Below are positions 8,464 to 17,016 of a stretch of 64,000 nt of DNA, in pieces. The stretch lies in assembly GCF_963853665.1 (NCBI RefSeq), contig NZ_OY970459.1:5084001-5148000 (forward strand), read 5' to 3'. A program made the translations under genes and the position numbers. The notes under the pieces are model-generated. The model had not been told where the DNA came from. It searched no databases and saw only the letters and a list, made by a program, of their open reading frames with translations. The number at the start of each line of letters is the position of its first letter. Position 1 is the stretch's first letter. Source of the stretch: Mycobacterium decipiens. GTDB lineage: Bacteria > Actinomycetota > Actinomycetes > Mycobacteriales > Mycobacteriaceae.

Positions 8464-8553
8464 TGGCGGTGGCGGAGGGATTTGAACCCTCGGACGGTGT
8501 TAGCCGTCACACGCTTTCGAGGCGTGCTCCTTAGGCCGCTCGGACACGCCACC
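8464..8553 (-). tRNA. tRNA-Ser (anticodon CGA)
   Basis: The minus strand folds as a class II tRNA: acceptor GGTGGCG/CGCCACC, anticodon stem-loop with loop CTCGAAA (anticodon CGA), a long variable arm (GACGGCTAACACCGTC) and T-arm with GGTTCAAATCC. Discriminator G and an encoded CCA are present at 8464-8466. Confidence 0.95.
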
Positions 8554-8582
8554 GCCGTGCAGCTTACCGAACCGATGCACGC

Positions 8583-9041
8583 TCACCCCAATCGCTGGCG
8601 GGCGAAGAAGGCCTCCAGCGGCGCGGCACACTCCGCCATCAGCACCCCGCCGCGTACCTCCGGGCGGTGATTGAGCCGCCGATCACGCACCACGTCCCAC
8701 AACGAACCGACCGCCCCGGTCTTGGGCTCCCAGGCGCCGAACACCAGCCGCTCGACGCGCGCCAGCACCAACGCACCCGCGCACATGGTGCACGGCTCGA
8801 CGGTCACCGCCACGGTGGTCCCCGCCAGCCGCCACCCGTCGCCGAGGACCTCGGCCGCCGCCCGCAACGCCAGGATTTCGGCGTGCGCGGTGGGATCGCC
8901 AAGCGCCTCGCGGGCATTCACCGCCCGCGCGAGTTCGGTTCCGTCGGCACCGATGACCACCGCACCGATCGGCACGTCGCGGGGGCCCGCCGTCGCGGCG
9001 ACCGCCAATGCCGCACGGATCAGATCTTCATCAGTGGTCAC
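8583..9041 (-). CDS. tadA: tRNA-specific adenosine deaminase TadA
   Basis: 152 residues from GTG 9041. It converts the wobble adenosine of tRNA-Arg(ACG) to inosine; a tRNA-Arg(ACG) gene is present in this window at 37598. The cytidine/deoxycytidylate deaminase zinc site is complete: TAHAEI (His ligand and catalytic Glu) and PCTMCAGA (two Cys ligands). A longer frame starts at GTG 9098 and overlaps the stop of the upstream gene as GTGA, which would add 19 residues and is a credible alternative start through translational coupling. It is cotranscribed with the downstream-strand neighbour at 9095, which encodes its usual companion protein in actinobacteria. Confidence 0.94.
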   Translation of the reverse strand: MTTDEDLIRAALAVAATAGPRDVPIGAVVIGADGTELARAVNAREALGDPTAHAEILALRAAAEVLGDGWRLAGTTVAVTVEPCTMCAGALVLARVERLVFGAWEPKTGAVGSLWDVVRDRRLNHRPEVRGGVLMAECAAPLEAFFARQRLG

Positions 9042-9094
9042 CGCTTGAGCCTGACGGCGGCGACCCGCCGCGCCCGGCGTCGCCGCGCTTGCGG

Positions 9095-9616
9095 TCACCG
9101 CCCGAGGCGGTCGATCACCGCCGACAACTGTTCGGCGAAGCCCATTTCACGGGCGATGCGGCCCAACTGTTCGTCGGCGTAGAGGTCGGTCTCGTCGAGG
9201 ATGATGCCCAGCACCGCCTCCGACAACCCGATGTCGGACAGTAGACCCAGGTCGCCTTCCTCGAACGGATCGGCATCCTCGAGGTCCTCGGGATCGATCT
9301 CGGCGTCCAGATTGTCCAGGACTTCGGCGGCGATGTCGTAGTCCAGCGCGGCGGTGGCGTCCGACAGCAGCAGCCGAGTTCCCGAGGGCGCGGGGCGCAC
9401 GATGACGAAAAATTCGTCATCGACGTCAAGGAGCCCAAAGACGGCTCCCGCGCTGCGCAGTTCACGCAGCTCCGTCTCGGCGGCCCCCAGACTGGTCAGC
9501 GCCTTCGGACCCATCGGAGAACAGCGCCATCGGCCCTCTTCGCGCACGACCGCAACACCAAAGCCATCCGGCGTATCGACGGCCGGGCCTTGCGTGGAGG
9601 CCCGTTGTGCTCCCAT
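9095..9616 (-). CDS. tRNA adenosine deaminase-associated protein
   Basis: 173 residues as read from 9616; a start at a later codon (around 9595) is possible. It is an acidic protein (EIDPEDLEDADPFEEGDLG in the middle) without membrane segments, of the family annotated as tRNA adenosine deaminase-associated, known almost only from actinobacteria next to tadA. No catalytic residues are evident. Its stop touches the alternative tadA start in a 4-bp overlap, so the two form one operon. Corresponds to Rv3753c. Confidence 0.85.
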   Translation of the reverse strand: MGAQRASTQGPAVDTPDGFGVAVVREEGRWRCSPMGPKALTSLGAAETELRELRSAGAVFGLLDVDDEFFVIVRPAPSGTRLLLSDATAALDYDIAAEVLDNLDAEIDPEDLEDADPFEEGDLGLLSDIGLSEAVLGIILDETDLYADEQLGRIAREMGFAEQLSAVIDRLGR

Positions 9617-9730
9617 GGGCGGATACGGTAGTCGCTGACCAGGCCTCCTGACCAGATGACGCCCGGACAGCGGAGATCCGCGGCCGCCCCTGACAGCGCC
9701 GTCACCCGCTCACTGTGCCAACCTTGGACT

Positions 9731-10702
9731 GTGACTCGGACTGTCGCGACCCCACCGGTGTGCGTGCTCGGGCTGGGACTCATCGGCGGTTCCATCATGC
9801 GAGCCGCCGCCGCAGCGGGCCGTGAAGTCTTCGGCTACAACCGGTCGGTGGAGGGCGCCCATGGCGCCCAGTCCGATGGATATGACGCCATGACCGATCT
9901 CAACCAAACGCTGATCCGAGCCGCCGCTAGCGAGGCGTTGATCGTGCTTGCCGTTCCGATGCCGGCCTTGCCGGGGATGCTCACCCATATTCACGAATCG
10001 GCACCCAACTGTCCGTTGACCGACGTCACCAGCGTCAAGTGCGCGGTGTTGGACGAGGTCACGGCGGCCGGTCTGCAGGCGCGCTACGTCGGTGGTCACC
10101 CGATGACGGGCACCGCGCACTCGGGCTGGGCGGCCGGTCACGGCGGGTTGTTCAACAGGGCTCCCTGGGTGGTCAGCGTGGATGACCATGTCGAACCCGC
10201 GGTGTGGTCGATGGTGATGACGCTGGCGCTGGATTGCGGGGCGATGGTGGTGCCGGCTCGATCCGACGAGCACGATGCCGCCGCGGCCGCGATCTCGCAC
10301 CTGCCGCACCTGATGGCCGAGGCGTTGGCCGTCACCGCCGCCGAAGTGCCGCTTGCTTTCGCGTTGGCCGCGGGGTCGTTCCGCGACGCCACCCGAGTGG
10401 CAGGCACCGCTCCGGATCTGGTGCGGGCGATGTGTGAAGCCAACACCGGCCAACTGGTGCCGGCCGCGGACCGGATCATCGACCTGCTGAGCCGTGCCCG
10501 TGATTCGCTGCACTGCCACGGTTCGATAGCCGACCTCGCCGACGCGGGCCACGCCGCGCGCACGCGTTACGACAGCTTCCCGCGGTCCGACATCGTCACC
10601 GTTGTGATCGGCGCGGAGAAATGGCGCGAGCAACTGGCCGCCGCGGGGCGCGCGGGCGGGGTAATCACATCCGCTCTGCCAACCCTGGATAGTCCACAAT
10701 GA
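9731..10702 (+). CDS. tyrA: Prephenate dehydrogenase TyrA
   Basis: 323 residues from GTG 9731; the frame runs back to 9656 but the NAD-binding strand begins at residue 9 here, so this start fits. It oxidatively decarboxylates prephenate to 4-hydroxyphenylpyruvate for tyrosine synthesis. Visible signs: Rossmann glycine motif GLGLIGGS at about 12, a '[14 protein letters not shown]' block with the conserved active-site His and Gly residues, and the helical dimerisation half. There is no ACT regulatory domain. Its 3' end overlaps the convergent gene at 10665 by 38 bp. Corresponds to Rv3754. Confidence 0.93.
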   Translation: MTRTVATPPVCVLGLGLIGGSIMRAAAAAGREVFGYNRSVEGAHGAQSDGYDAMTDLNQTLIRAAASEALIVLAVPMPALPGMLTHIHESAPNCPLTDVTSVKCAVLDEVTAAGLQARYVGGHPMTGTAHSGWAAGHGGLFNRAPWVVSVDDHVEPAVWSMVMTLALDCGAMVVPARSDEHDAAAAAISHLPHLMAEALAVTAAEVPLAFALAAGSFRDATRVAGTAPDLVRAMCEANTGQLVPAADRIIDLLSRARDSLHCHGSIADLADAGHAARTRYDSFPRSDIVTVVIGAEKWREQLAAAGRAGGVITSALPTLDSPQ

Positions 10703-11264
10703 ACCCGTCGGAGTCGACAGTCACCGTGGTGTCGGCGACCGGTGAACGCAGCTTGATCCCGTCTGGACGTCCTTCGCTGGCATAGCTCACGGTCGCCGCG
10801 GTAACGACCATATCCGGCACGTTGACATAGACCACCGGCAGCACGATCGATTCCGCCCGCTCGTGTATCCCGATGCGCCGGATCGGCAGAGCGTTGAAGA
10901 ACGGACTGAACACCAAGTCGATGTCCAAAGCGCCGTTATACGCCTCGCGCCGCTGCCCCTGGTGATCGCTGACCAACCACATGTTCTCCTCGTCGCGGGC
11001 AATCGCGAGCTGGCGTTCCCGTTCGGCCAGCGTGACGGTCAGCCCGAACCGTTTGGTGGCACCGGCCTCGTCGGTCTGCAGGTCATAGTGCGCGCCGAAC
11101 GCCGGATTGTTCGCGGTCGCAGCGGCCACAATCCGGCCGTTGGCCCTGATCCGCTTGCCGGACAACTGGATTCGTACCGATTCCATGCGCGAGATGTCCT
11201 GCGCGCGCCAGGTCAACATCGCCGGCCAGACACTGGGGTTCGGATCAGACGGGACTGCGTTCAC
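10665..11264 (-). CDS. Putative glycolipid-binding (DUF1089) protein
   Basis: 199 residues from GTG 11264. The sequence follows the DUF1089 pattern: N-terminal '[16 protein letters not shown]', central 'YDLQTDE...KRFGLTV' and the signature near the C-terminal half '[20 protein letters not shown]'. The family fold resembles lipoprotein/glycolipid carriers, hence the usual name, but no ligand is proven. It lacks a signal peptide, so a cytoplasmic role is likely. It overlaps the convergent tyrA 3' end. Corresponds to Rv3755c. Confidence 0.82.
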   Translation of the reverse strand: MNAVPSDPNPSVWPAMLTWRAQDISRMESVRIQLSGKRIRANGRIVAAATANNPAFGAHYDLQTDEAGATKRFGLTVTLAERERQLAIARDEENMWLVSDHQGQRREAYNGALDIDLVFSPFFNALPIRRIGIHERAESIVLPVVYVNVPDMVVTAATVSYASEGRPDGIKLRSPVADTTVTVDSDGFIVDYPGLAERM

Positions 11265-11268
11265 ACTT

Positions 11269-12015
11269 CTACCGTAGGACGTGTCCACCGACCGTGGCAG
11301 GTTTGTCGGTAACTGCGACCTCGGGCCGGCGAGCCGGCCGACCGGTGAGCTTGCGCAGCCGACCGGTGCCCGGCACCAACGCCCACACCGCCAGCGCCAA
11401 CAGGCCATCCAACAGCAGCGCCAACGCGGCCACCATCAGGGCACCGACCAGGGCAATGTGGAATCGACGCTCCTTGATCCCGTCGATCAAGTAGACGCCC
11501 AACCCGCCGAGACTGGCGTAGGCGGCCACCGTCGCGGTGGCGACCACCTGCAGCGTCGCGCTGCGCAGGCCGCCGAGCATCAGCGGCAGCGCATTGGGCA
11601 CCTCGACGCGCAGCAACACCTGCGACTCGGTCATTCCCATCGCCCGGGCAGCGTCGACCACCAGCGGGTCAACGCTGCCGATGCCCGCGTAGGTGCCGGC
11701 CAACAGTGACGGGATACCCAACAGCATCAGCGCCACCAGCGGCGGTCCCAAGCCCAGCCCGAACAGCAGCACCCCCAGCAGCAGCACCCCCAGCGTCGGC
11801 AGCGCACGCAAACCGTTGACCGCGCCCACCACCACCAGGGTGCCGCGACCGGTGTGCCCGATGAGCAGACCGATCGGCACGGCGATCAGCGCCGAAGCCG
11901 CCAGCGCCACCACGGTGTATTCCAAGTGCTCGAAGGTGCGGGCCCCCAAGCCGACCGGACCGGTCCAGTTGCTGGCGGTTAGCAGGTAGGACAGCGCCTG
12001 CTGCAGGAAATTCAT
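11269..12015 (-). CDS. proZ: Osmoprotectant ABC transporter permease ProZ
   Basis: 248 residues from ATG 12015, which overlaps the proW stop (ATGA). A binding-protein-dependent permease with about six membrane helices and the cytoplasmic EAA-type loop (DAARAMGMTESQVLLRVEVP) that docks on the ATPase. With ProW it forms the membrane channel of a glycine betaine/choline/carnitine-type importer. Last gene of the proXVWZ operon. The Pro- and Arg-rich tail after about residue 230 is cytoplasmic. Corresponds to Rv3756c. Confidence 0.92.
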   Translation of the reverse strand: MNFLQQALSYLLTASNWTGPVGLGARTFEHLEYTVVALAASALIAVPIGLLIGHTGRGTLVVVGAVNGLRALPTLGVLLLGVLLFGLGLGPPLVALMLLGIPSLLAGTYAGIGSVDPLVVDAARAMGMTESQVLLRVEVPNALPLMLGGLRSATLQVVATATVAAYASLGGLGVYLIDGIKERRFHIALVGALMVAALALLLDGLLALAVWALVPGTGRLRKLTGRPARRPEVAVTDKPATVGGHVLR

Positions 12016-12701
12016 CGGGCGCCCCCCGCGATGGGCGCCGCGACCCAGCGCCGCCGACGCGCGGTGCGCGGCGCGCGTTCCCATGGCGTAGCCAGCCGGC
12101 CGGCCAGGTTGATCGTCATGTCGAGAACGATCGCCAGCAGAAATATCGCGATGATGCCGGCGACGATCTGGTCGCTCTTGTTGGTCTGGTACCCCGCGGT
12201 GAACCAGGTTCCCAGGCCGCCGATTCCGATCACCGAACCCACCGACACCATGGCGATATTGGTAACCACGACCACCCGCAACCCGGCGACCAGCACCGGG
12301 ATGGACAGCGGTAGTTCGACTTTGAACATCCGAGCTATCGGCGAGTAGCCGACCGCGGTGGCCGCGTCACGAACCTGGGCCGGAACCGCGTCCAGCGCTT
12401 CGAGCACGGCACGCACCAACAGGGCCGTGGTGTAGACCGTCAGCGCCACGATCACGTTGGCCTCGTCGAGGATCCGGGTTCCGATGATCAGCGGCAACAC
12501 CACGAACAGCGCCAGCGACGGGATGGTGAACAACACGCTGGCGGTTGCCGTCGACAACCGGCGGAGCATCGGCGCGCGCTGCACCAGCAGACCCAGGGGC
12601 ACCGCGATCGCCAACCCGATCAACACCGGTAGCAACGACAGCCGGAGATGGACGACGGTCAGCGCCCAGCCCGTGCCGAGGTGTGTCATCAGGTAGTGCA
12701 C
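12012..12701 (-). CDS. proW: Osmoprotectant ABC transporter permease ProW
   Basis: 229 residues from ATG 12701. Homologous to ProZ, with about six membrane helices and the permease coupling loop 'DAATAVGYSPIARMFKVELP' at about 135-155. The start overlaps the end of proV by 13 bp and the stop overlaps proZ by 4 bp, so the three reading frames are tightly coupled. Forms a heterodimeric permease with ProZ. Corresponds to Rv3757c. Confidence 0.92.
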   Translation of the reverse strand: MHYLMTHLGTGWALTVVHLRLSLLPVLIGLAIAVPLGLLVQRAPMLRRLSTATASVLFTIPSLALFVVLPLIIGTRILDEANVIVALTVYTTALLVRAVLEALDAVPAQVRDAATAVGYSPIARMFKVELPLSIPVLVAGLRVVVVTNIAMVSVGSVIGIGGLGTWFTAGYQTNKSDQIVAGIIAIFLLAIVLDMTINLAGRLATPWERAPRTARRRRWVAAPIAGGAR

Positions 12702-13816
12702 GGCTTGGCCCCTCCCCCGGGCTTGCCCTGTTGGAATGCAGCCAGCACGTCGGCGGCCAGTACCCCGCCGATGACCTTGCCGCCGCCGTCAACGGCGACA
12801 CCCACCCCCGACGGCGAGGACAATGCCGCATCCAGCGCCTGGCTGAGGTTCCCGTTCGGTCGGAACACCGATCCGCCGACGGTCATGCTCTCCGACAAAG
12901 CCGTGCCGCCGCGGTGACGTCGCAGCCCGTCGTCGTCGATCCAGCCCAACGGCGCACCCTCGCCATCGACCACCAGCGCCCAGCCGTCGCGAAGTTCCGT
13001 GGCCGGGGCAGCGGAAAGGCCAGTCACCGAGACGTGCTCGATGTCGTGCACCGGCAGCCCGGCCGCGTCGAAGAACTGCAGCCACCGATAGCCGCGGCCG
13101 AGACCAATGAACTTCGACACGAAATCATTTGCCGGACTGGACAACAGCCGCGCGGTCCTCTCGTACTGCTGCAGCGCGCCGCCCGGGGCGAATACCGCCA
13201 CCAGGTCGGCGAGCTTGAACGCCTCGTCGATGTCATGCGTTACGAAGACGATGGTCTTGTGCAATTCGCTTTGTAGACGCAGTATTTCGTTCTGCAACTC
13301 GTGACGAACCACCGGGTCGACCGCCGAGAACGGCTCGTCCATCAACAAGATCGGTGGGTCCGCCGCCAGTGCGCGCGCCACGCCGACGCGTTGCTGTTCG
13401 CCGCCGGAGAGCTGGGCGGGGTAGCGGGTGGCGACCTTGGGGTCCAGCCCGACCCGCTCGAGGATCTCGACGGCGGCTTTGCGAGCGGCCCGGCGCGACT
13501 GGCCCTTCAGCACCGGCACCGTTGCGACGTTGTCGATAACCCGCTGGTGGGGCATCAATCCCGCATTCTGGATGACATAGCCAATTCCCAGGCGCAGCTT
13601 CACCGGATTGACCGTCGACACGTCGGTGCCGTCGACGGTGATGGTGCCGGAGGTCGGATCGACCATCCGGTTGATCATCCGCAGCGCGGTGGTCTTGCCG
13701 CAGCCGGAGGGGCCGACGAAGACGGTCAGCATGCCGTTGGGGACCTCCAGGCGTAGCTGGTCCACGGCGGTAGCGCCGTGGGCATACACCTTGCTGACAT
13801 CGTCGAAGCGAATCAA
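12689..13816 (-). CDS. proV: Osmoprotectant ABC transporter ATP-binding protein ProV
   Basis: 375 residues. I place the start at TTG 13816 because an AGGAA ribosome site sits 5 bp before it and the conserved 'IRFDDVSKVY' follows at once; the longer frame to 13867 would run into proX. Walker A GPSGCGKTT (about 36), signature LSGGEQQR, Walker B ILLMDEPF, followed by the H-loop 'FVTHD'. The last about 120 residues look like a CBS-type regulatory region (VHDIEHVSVTG... and VGVAVDGGGKVIGGV), as in OpuA-like ATPases that sense ionic strength. Powers uptake of betaine-like osmolytes. Corresponds to Rv3758c. Confidence 0.92.
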   Translation of the reverse strand: MIRFDDVSKVYAHGATAVDQLRLEVPNGMLTVFVGPSGCGKTTALRMINRMVDPTSGTITVDGTDVSTVNPVKLRLGIGYVIQNAGLMPHQRVIDNVATVPVLKGQSRRAARKAAVEILERVGLDPKVATRYPAQLSGGEQQRVGVARALAADPPILLMDEPFSAVDPVVRHELQNEILRLQSELHKTIVFVTHDIDEAFKLADLVAVFAPGGALQQYERTARLLSSPANDFVSKFIGLGRGYRWLQFFDAAGLPVHDIEHVSVTGLSAAPATELRDGWALVVDGEGAPLGWIDDDGLRRHRGGTALSESMTVGGSVFRPNGNLSQALDAALSSPSGVGVAVDGGGKVIGGVLAADVLAAFQQGKPGGGAKPCTT

Positions 13817-13824
13817 CTTGGTTC

Positions 13825-14763
13825 CTACTGTCGAATTGGGCGATCGAAACCGTTGTCCCGCACCCATTTCCGTGCGGCTTCGTCGGGGTCTACGCCAGCG
13901 TTGCCCGAGACCGCGGCATTGAGTTCAGCCAAGCCAGCGGTGGTCAGCTGCGCCGACACCGCGTCCAGCACGCTTTTGAGCAGATCCGACTTCTTCCGTG
14001 AATTCACCAGCGGCACAATGTTTCCCGCCAGGAAATTATGCTCAGGATCCTCCAGCACCGCCAAGCGGTTCTGCGGGATAGCCGGAGAGGTGCTGAAGAT
14101 GTTGGCGGCGGTGACGGTTCCGTCGACCAGCGCTCGTACCGTCACCGCACCGCCACCGTCGTTAATGGTCACAAAATTACCCGGGCGAATGTCCAGTGCG
14201 TACTTGTGTCGCAGCCCTGGCAACCCGGCCGGACGGGTCTGGAACGCCGATGGCGCCGCAAACCGCACATCAGCGGAATGCACTGCCAAGTCCGCGATTG
14301 TTTTCAGGTGCCAAGCGGAGGCGGTCGCGGCGGTGACGGTCACGGTGTCGGTGTCGGAGGCCGGTGAGGGCGTCAGAATCGACAGGTCCCCGGGAAGTCG
14401 CTTGTAGAGCTCCAACTCGACGGCATCGAGGACGGTGACTGTGGCGTTGGGTTGAAAGTACAACAGCAGGTTGCCGATGTACTCCGGCACCAGGTCGATG
14501 GAATGGTCTTTGAGCGCCGGGATATACGTCTCTCGACTGCCAATTCCCAACCGCCGTCCGACGTCGAAGCCGTTGGCCTGCAATGCTTGTGCGTAGATTT
14601 CGGCGACGATCTGCGATTCCGGGAAGTCACCGGATCCGACCACGATGGACTTCACGCTGCCGGTCGTTCCCCCGAGCGGATCGGCGTTGGCGCAGGACGC
14701 AACCAAGCACACGGCGCCCAGCCACATCGCCACGGCGACGTTTGCGCGACGCAGCCTCCTCAT
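13825..14763 (-). CDS. proX: Osmoprotectant-binding lipoprotein ProX
   Basis: 312 residues from ATG 14763. N-terminal signal with basic MRRLRR, hydrophobic core and lipobox LVASC, so it is lipid-anchored outside the membrane. The body is an OpuAC-type substrate-binding protein: 'VVGSGDFPESQIVAEIYAQAL' at the start of the domain, 'LVPEYIGNLLLYF' in the middle and a C-terminal 'ARKWVRDNGF'. It delivers quaternary amines to ProW/ProZ. First gene of the operon; an inverted repeat lies just upstream at 14793-14809. Corresponds to Rv3759c. Confidence 0.92.
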   Translation of the reverse strand: MRRLRRANVAVAMWLGAVCLVASCANADPLGGTTGSVKSIVVGSGDFPESQIVAEIYAQALQANGFDVGRRLGIGSRETYIPALKDHSIDLVPEYIGNLLLYFQPNATVTVLDAVELELYKRLPGDLSILTPSPASDTDTVTVTAATASAWHLKTIADLAVHSADVRFAAPSAFQTRPAGLPGLRHKYALDIRPGNFVTINDGGGAVTVRALVDGTVTAANIFSTSPAIPQNRLAVLEDPEHNFLAGNIVPLVNSRKKSDLLKSVLDAVSAQLTTAGLAELNAAVSGNAGVDPDEAARKWVRDNGFDRPIRQ

Positions 14764-14792
14764 GAGGTTGACACTATCGTCAAGGGCGGAAA

Positions 14793-14809
14793 CGTGCCGC
14801 GGCGGCACG
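14793..14809. promoter_or_regulatory. Inverted repeat CGTGCCG-N3-CGGCACG between proX and Rv3760
   Basis: A perfect 7-bp inverted repeat with a 3-bp spacer, 30 bp upstream of the proX start and 68 bp upstream of the divergent gene. Position fits an operator for one or both transcripts; the binding protein is unknown. Confidence 0.4.
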
Positions 14810-14876
14810 GTATGCGCAGCAAAGTTTCCCGCAGGGCTTGGTTACTTTTGAAGCCGGAAAGGGTAAACATAACAGT

Positions 14877-15236
14877 ATGAGCAGCAACCCCTCTGGCTCA
14901 GCCGATCCGCCATCGCGAACGAAGGTGCCGCCAGCGTCAGCACCCAAGGCCAGTCCGCCACGCCCGGACTCACCGGTCAAGTTCACCCGCGCCGCCGCGG
15001 TGTGGTCGGCGCTGATCGTTGGCTTCCTGATCCTTATCTTCTTGTTGATTTTCATCGCCCAGAACACCGAGTCGGCATCGTTCGCGTTCTTCGGTTGGCG
15101 CTGGAGCCTGCCGCTTGGGGTGGCCATGTTGTTGGCGGCTGTGGGCGGCGGGCTGATTGCCGTGTTCGCCGGCACGGCGCGGATCCTTCAACTGCGCAAG
15201 GTGGCTAAGAGCGTCCAACCGCCGCCGGCTCGCTAA
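14877..15236 (+). CDS. LapA/DUF1049-type small membrane protein
   Basis: 119 residues from ATG 14877. The first about 40 residues are Ser/Pro-rich and cytoplasmic, then two membrane helices (about 42-66 and 78-100) separated by the short loop 'IAQNTESASFAFFGWRWSLPLG', the hallmark of the LapA/YciS family. Such proteins are implicated in envelope assembly in other bacteria; the mycobacterial role is unknown. Divergent from proX. Corresponds to Rv3760. Confidence 0.84.
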   Translation: MSSNPSGSADPPSRTKVPPASAPKASPPRPDSPVKFTRAAAVWSALIVGFLILIFLLIFIAQNTESASFAFFGWRWSLPLGVAMLLAAVGGGLIAVFAGTARILQLRKVAKSVQPPPAR

Positions 15237-15272
15237 CTGGGCATCCCCGGACACGCCATCCTCGGAGCAAAA

Positions 15273-16328
15273 CTATGCGCTCGGTCTGGCGATCTCTGCT
15301 AGGCCGCGAGCGACCAGCGGCGCAACAACGTCAGACGCCGGCTCGGCCGGGCTATCCGTCCGGTCGGCGCGCTCGGACATGCGGCGACGGAAATCGATAC
15401 CGGCGGCGATGATGGCGAGCTTGAAGTACGCCAGCGCCAGGTAGAACTCCCAGTTGTTCAGCAGCAATCCGGAGACCAGCGAGTACCGATCGGCCAGATC
15501 GTCGGGTGTCGGCAGCAGCGGAGACGTCCAGGCCGCCTGTGCGTTGACGATCAGGTCCAACGCCGGATCGCGGTAGACGCACATCAGGGCCGCGTCACTG
15601 AGCGGGTCCCCCAGAGTGGAGAGTTCCCAGTCCACCACCGCGCGAATACGGCTTGGGTCCGCGGCGTCCAGGATGGTGTTATCGATCCGGTAGTCGCCAT
15701 GCACGATCGACGTGCGGCTCTGCCGCGGAATGGCTTGCTGCAGCGCCGAATGCAGTCGCGTAACGTCGGCGTCGCGGTGATCGTCGGGCAGCCGCACCAG
15801 CTCCCATTGTGAGCCCCATCGACGCACCTGCCGTTCCAGATAGCCGTCGGGTTTGCCGAAGTCGCCCAGTCCGACGGCCTCCGGGTCCACGCTGTGCAAG
15901 TCGACGAGTACCCGGATCAACGCGTCGACACAACCCTCGATGACCGAACGGCTGCCGAGCGCTTCGAGTTCGGCACGCCGGCGCACCACCTGACCGGCAA
16001 CGAATTCGACGATCTGGAATGGCGCACCGAGCACCGCGTCGTCCTCGCACAGCGAGATCGTGCGCGCCACGGGGACCGCTGTGTCCTGCAACGCGGCAAC
16101 CACCTTGTACTCGCGGGCCATATCGTGCGCCGACGGTGTCAGCCCGTGTAGGGGCGGACGCCGTACCAACCAGCTCGACGCGTCGTCGTAGACCCGGAAG
16201 GTCAGATTGGAGCGCCCACCGGAGATCAGCTCGGCGCGCAACGCGCCATCGCGCCCAATCCCGAGCAAACGCAAATATCGGTCCAGCGCGGCTAGGTCGA
16301 GCCCGTCGAGTCGGTCAACCGAAGTCAC
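15273..16328 (-). CDS. fadE36: APH/choline-kinase-fold phosphotransferase (annotated FadE36 in M. tuberculosis)
   Basis: 351 residues. In spite of its historical acyl-CoA dehydrogenase name, the sequence is a kinase of the aminoglycoside-phosphotransferase fold: Gly-rich 'SGGRSNLTFRV' loop near 37, catalytic 'IVHGDYRIDN' and metal-binding 'AVVDWELSTLGDP'. It aligns with the N-terminal kinase domain of ACAD10/ACAD11, which phosphorylates 4-hydroxyacyl-CoA before elimination; the dehydrogenase half is missing here and may be supplied by a separate gene such as that at 18885. It is one of three such kinase-like genes in the window (also 17017 and 31226). Corresponds to Rv3761c. Confidence 0.87.
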   Translation of the reverse strand: MTSVDRLDGLDLAALDRYLRLLGIGRDGALRAELISGGRSNLTFRVYDDASSWLVRRPPLHGLTPSAHDMAREYKVVAALQDTAVPVARTISLCEDDAVLGAPFQIVEFVAGQVVRRRAELEALGSRSVIEGCVDALIRVLVDLHSVDPEAVGLGDFGKPDGYLERQVRRWGSQWELVRLPDDHRDADVTRLHSALQQAIPRQSRTSIVHGDYRIDNTILDAADPSRIRAVVDWELSTLGDPLSDAALMCVYRDPALDLIVNAQAAWTSPLLPTPDDLADRYSLVSGLLLNNWEFYLALAYFKLAIIAAGIDFRRRMSERADRTDSPAEPASDVVAPLVARGLAEIARPSA

Positions 16329-16337
16329 CGAACTTGT

Positions 16338-16946
16338 CTACCACCGCTGATTGCGGGGCAACAGATCCCACACATGTTCCGTCGAATTGACCGCCGCCAC
16401 GGTTGCCTGACCGGTCCGGGAGAACAACAGCCGGGTCACCGAGGCGTAGTCGACGGGAAACGACAGCAACCGGACGGTCCCCAGAATCTCGTGCAGCACC
16501 ACATTGATCACGCCACCGTGGCTAAACGCCGCAACCGTGTCCTCGGGGGCAGCGGTGGCGACGACGTCGCCGACCGCCGCACGAACACGCGCGCGAAAGG
16601 CTTCCTCGTCGACCGTACTGGGCAGCTGCCCCTGGGCCATGCGCGCCCACTCCTGCGGGTTTTCGTCGCGGATCTGCTCGACGGGGACATACACCGGAAG
16701 GTCGCGGTCGTATTCGGCGAACCGGTCGTCGATTTCGACGGCCAGCTCACGAGCCGCCGCGACCGGTTCGGCGGTCTGGACGGCGCGGCGCTGCGGGCTG
16801 CTGACCACCCGGGCGATGGGAAACCTGGAAAGTGCCGCCGGCAGGCGCGCAACCTGCGCCAACCCGGCATCCGACAGGACCGGGTCGGCCCCCTCCCCGT
16901 GTTCGCTGCGCAGCGGCAACGCATGGCGGACCAGAAGCAGTTGCAT
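16338..16946 (-). CDS. Histidine phosphatase (phosphoglycerate mutase-like) family protein
   Basis: 202 residues from ATG 16946. The RHG-type motif is at residues 5-7 as 'LLVRHALPL' (RHA variant), the second catalytic His is in 'AAFSHGGVINVVLHEIL', and there is a conserved 'VVSSPQRRAVQTA'. This superfamily transfers or removes phosphate through a phosphohistidine. Its start lies 71 bp from the divergent kinase-like gene, with a perfect palindrome between them, so the two directions are probably co-regulated. It may process a phosphorylated intermediate of the neighbouring pathway, but the substrate is unknown. Confidence 0.87.
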   Translation of the reverse strand: MQLLLVRHALPLRSEHGEGADPVLSDAGLAQVARLPAALSRFPIARVVSSPQRRAVQTAEPVAAARELAVEIDDRFAEYDRDLPVYVPVEQIRDENPQEWARMAQGQLPSTVDEEAFRARVRAAVGDVVATAAPEDTVAAFSHGGVINVVLHEILGTVRLLSFPVDYASVTRLLFSRTGQATVAAVNSTEHVWDLLPRNQRW

Positions 16947-16984
16947 GGGCCAAGCCTCGCATGCGGGCCCTTCCCACGCCGCAT

Positions 16985-16999
16985 GAGAATACTATTCTC
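16985..16999. promoter_or_regulatory. Perfect palindrome, candidate TetR-family operator
   Basis: GAGAATA-C-TATTCTC, a perfect 7-1-7 inverted repeat in the 70-bp gap between divergent genes, just before the start of the operon that encodes a TetR regulator at 20201. Size and symmetry fit autoregulation by that protein (inference). Confidence 0.6.
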
Positions 17000-17016
17000 T
17001 GACTAGAGAGCGGGGT

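Noticed and set aside
10791-11709. Plus-strand frames opposite Rv3755c and proZ
   Set aside because: Antisense shadows of clearly recognised genes with low-complexity translations.
13817-13867. Longer ProV start at 13867
   Set aside because: It would overlap the proX 3' end by 43 bp, while TTG 13816 has a well-placed AGGAA site and begins at the conserved domain.
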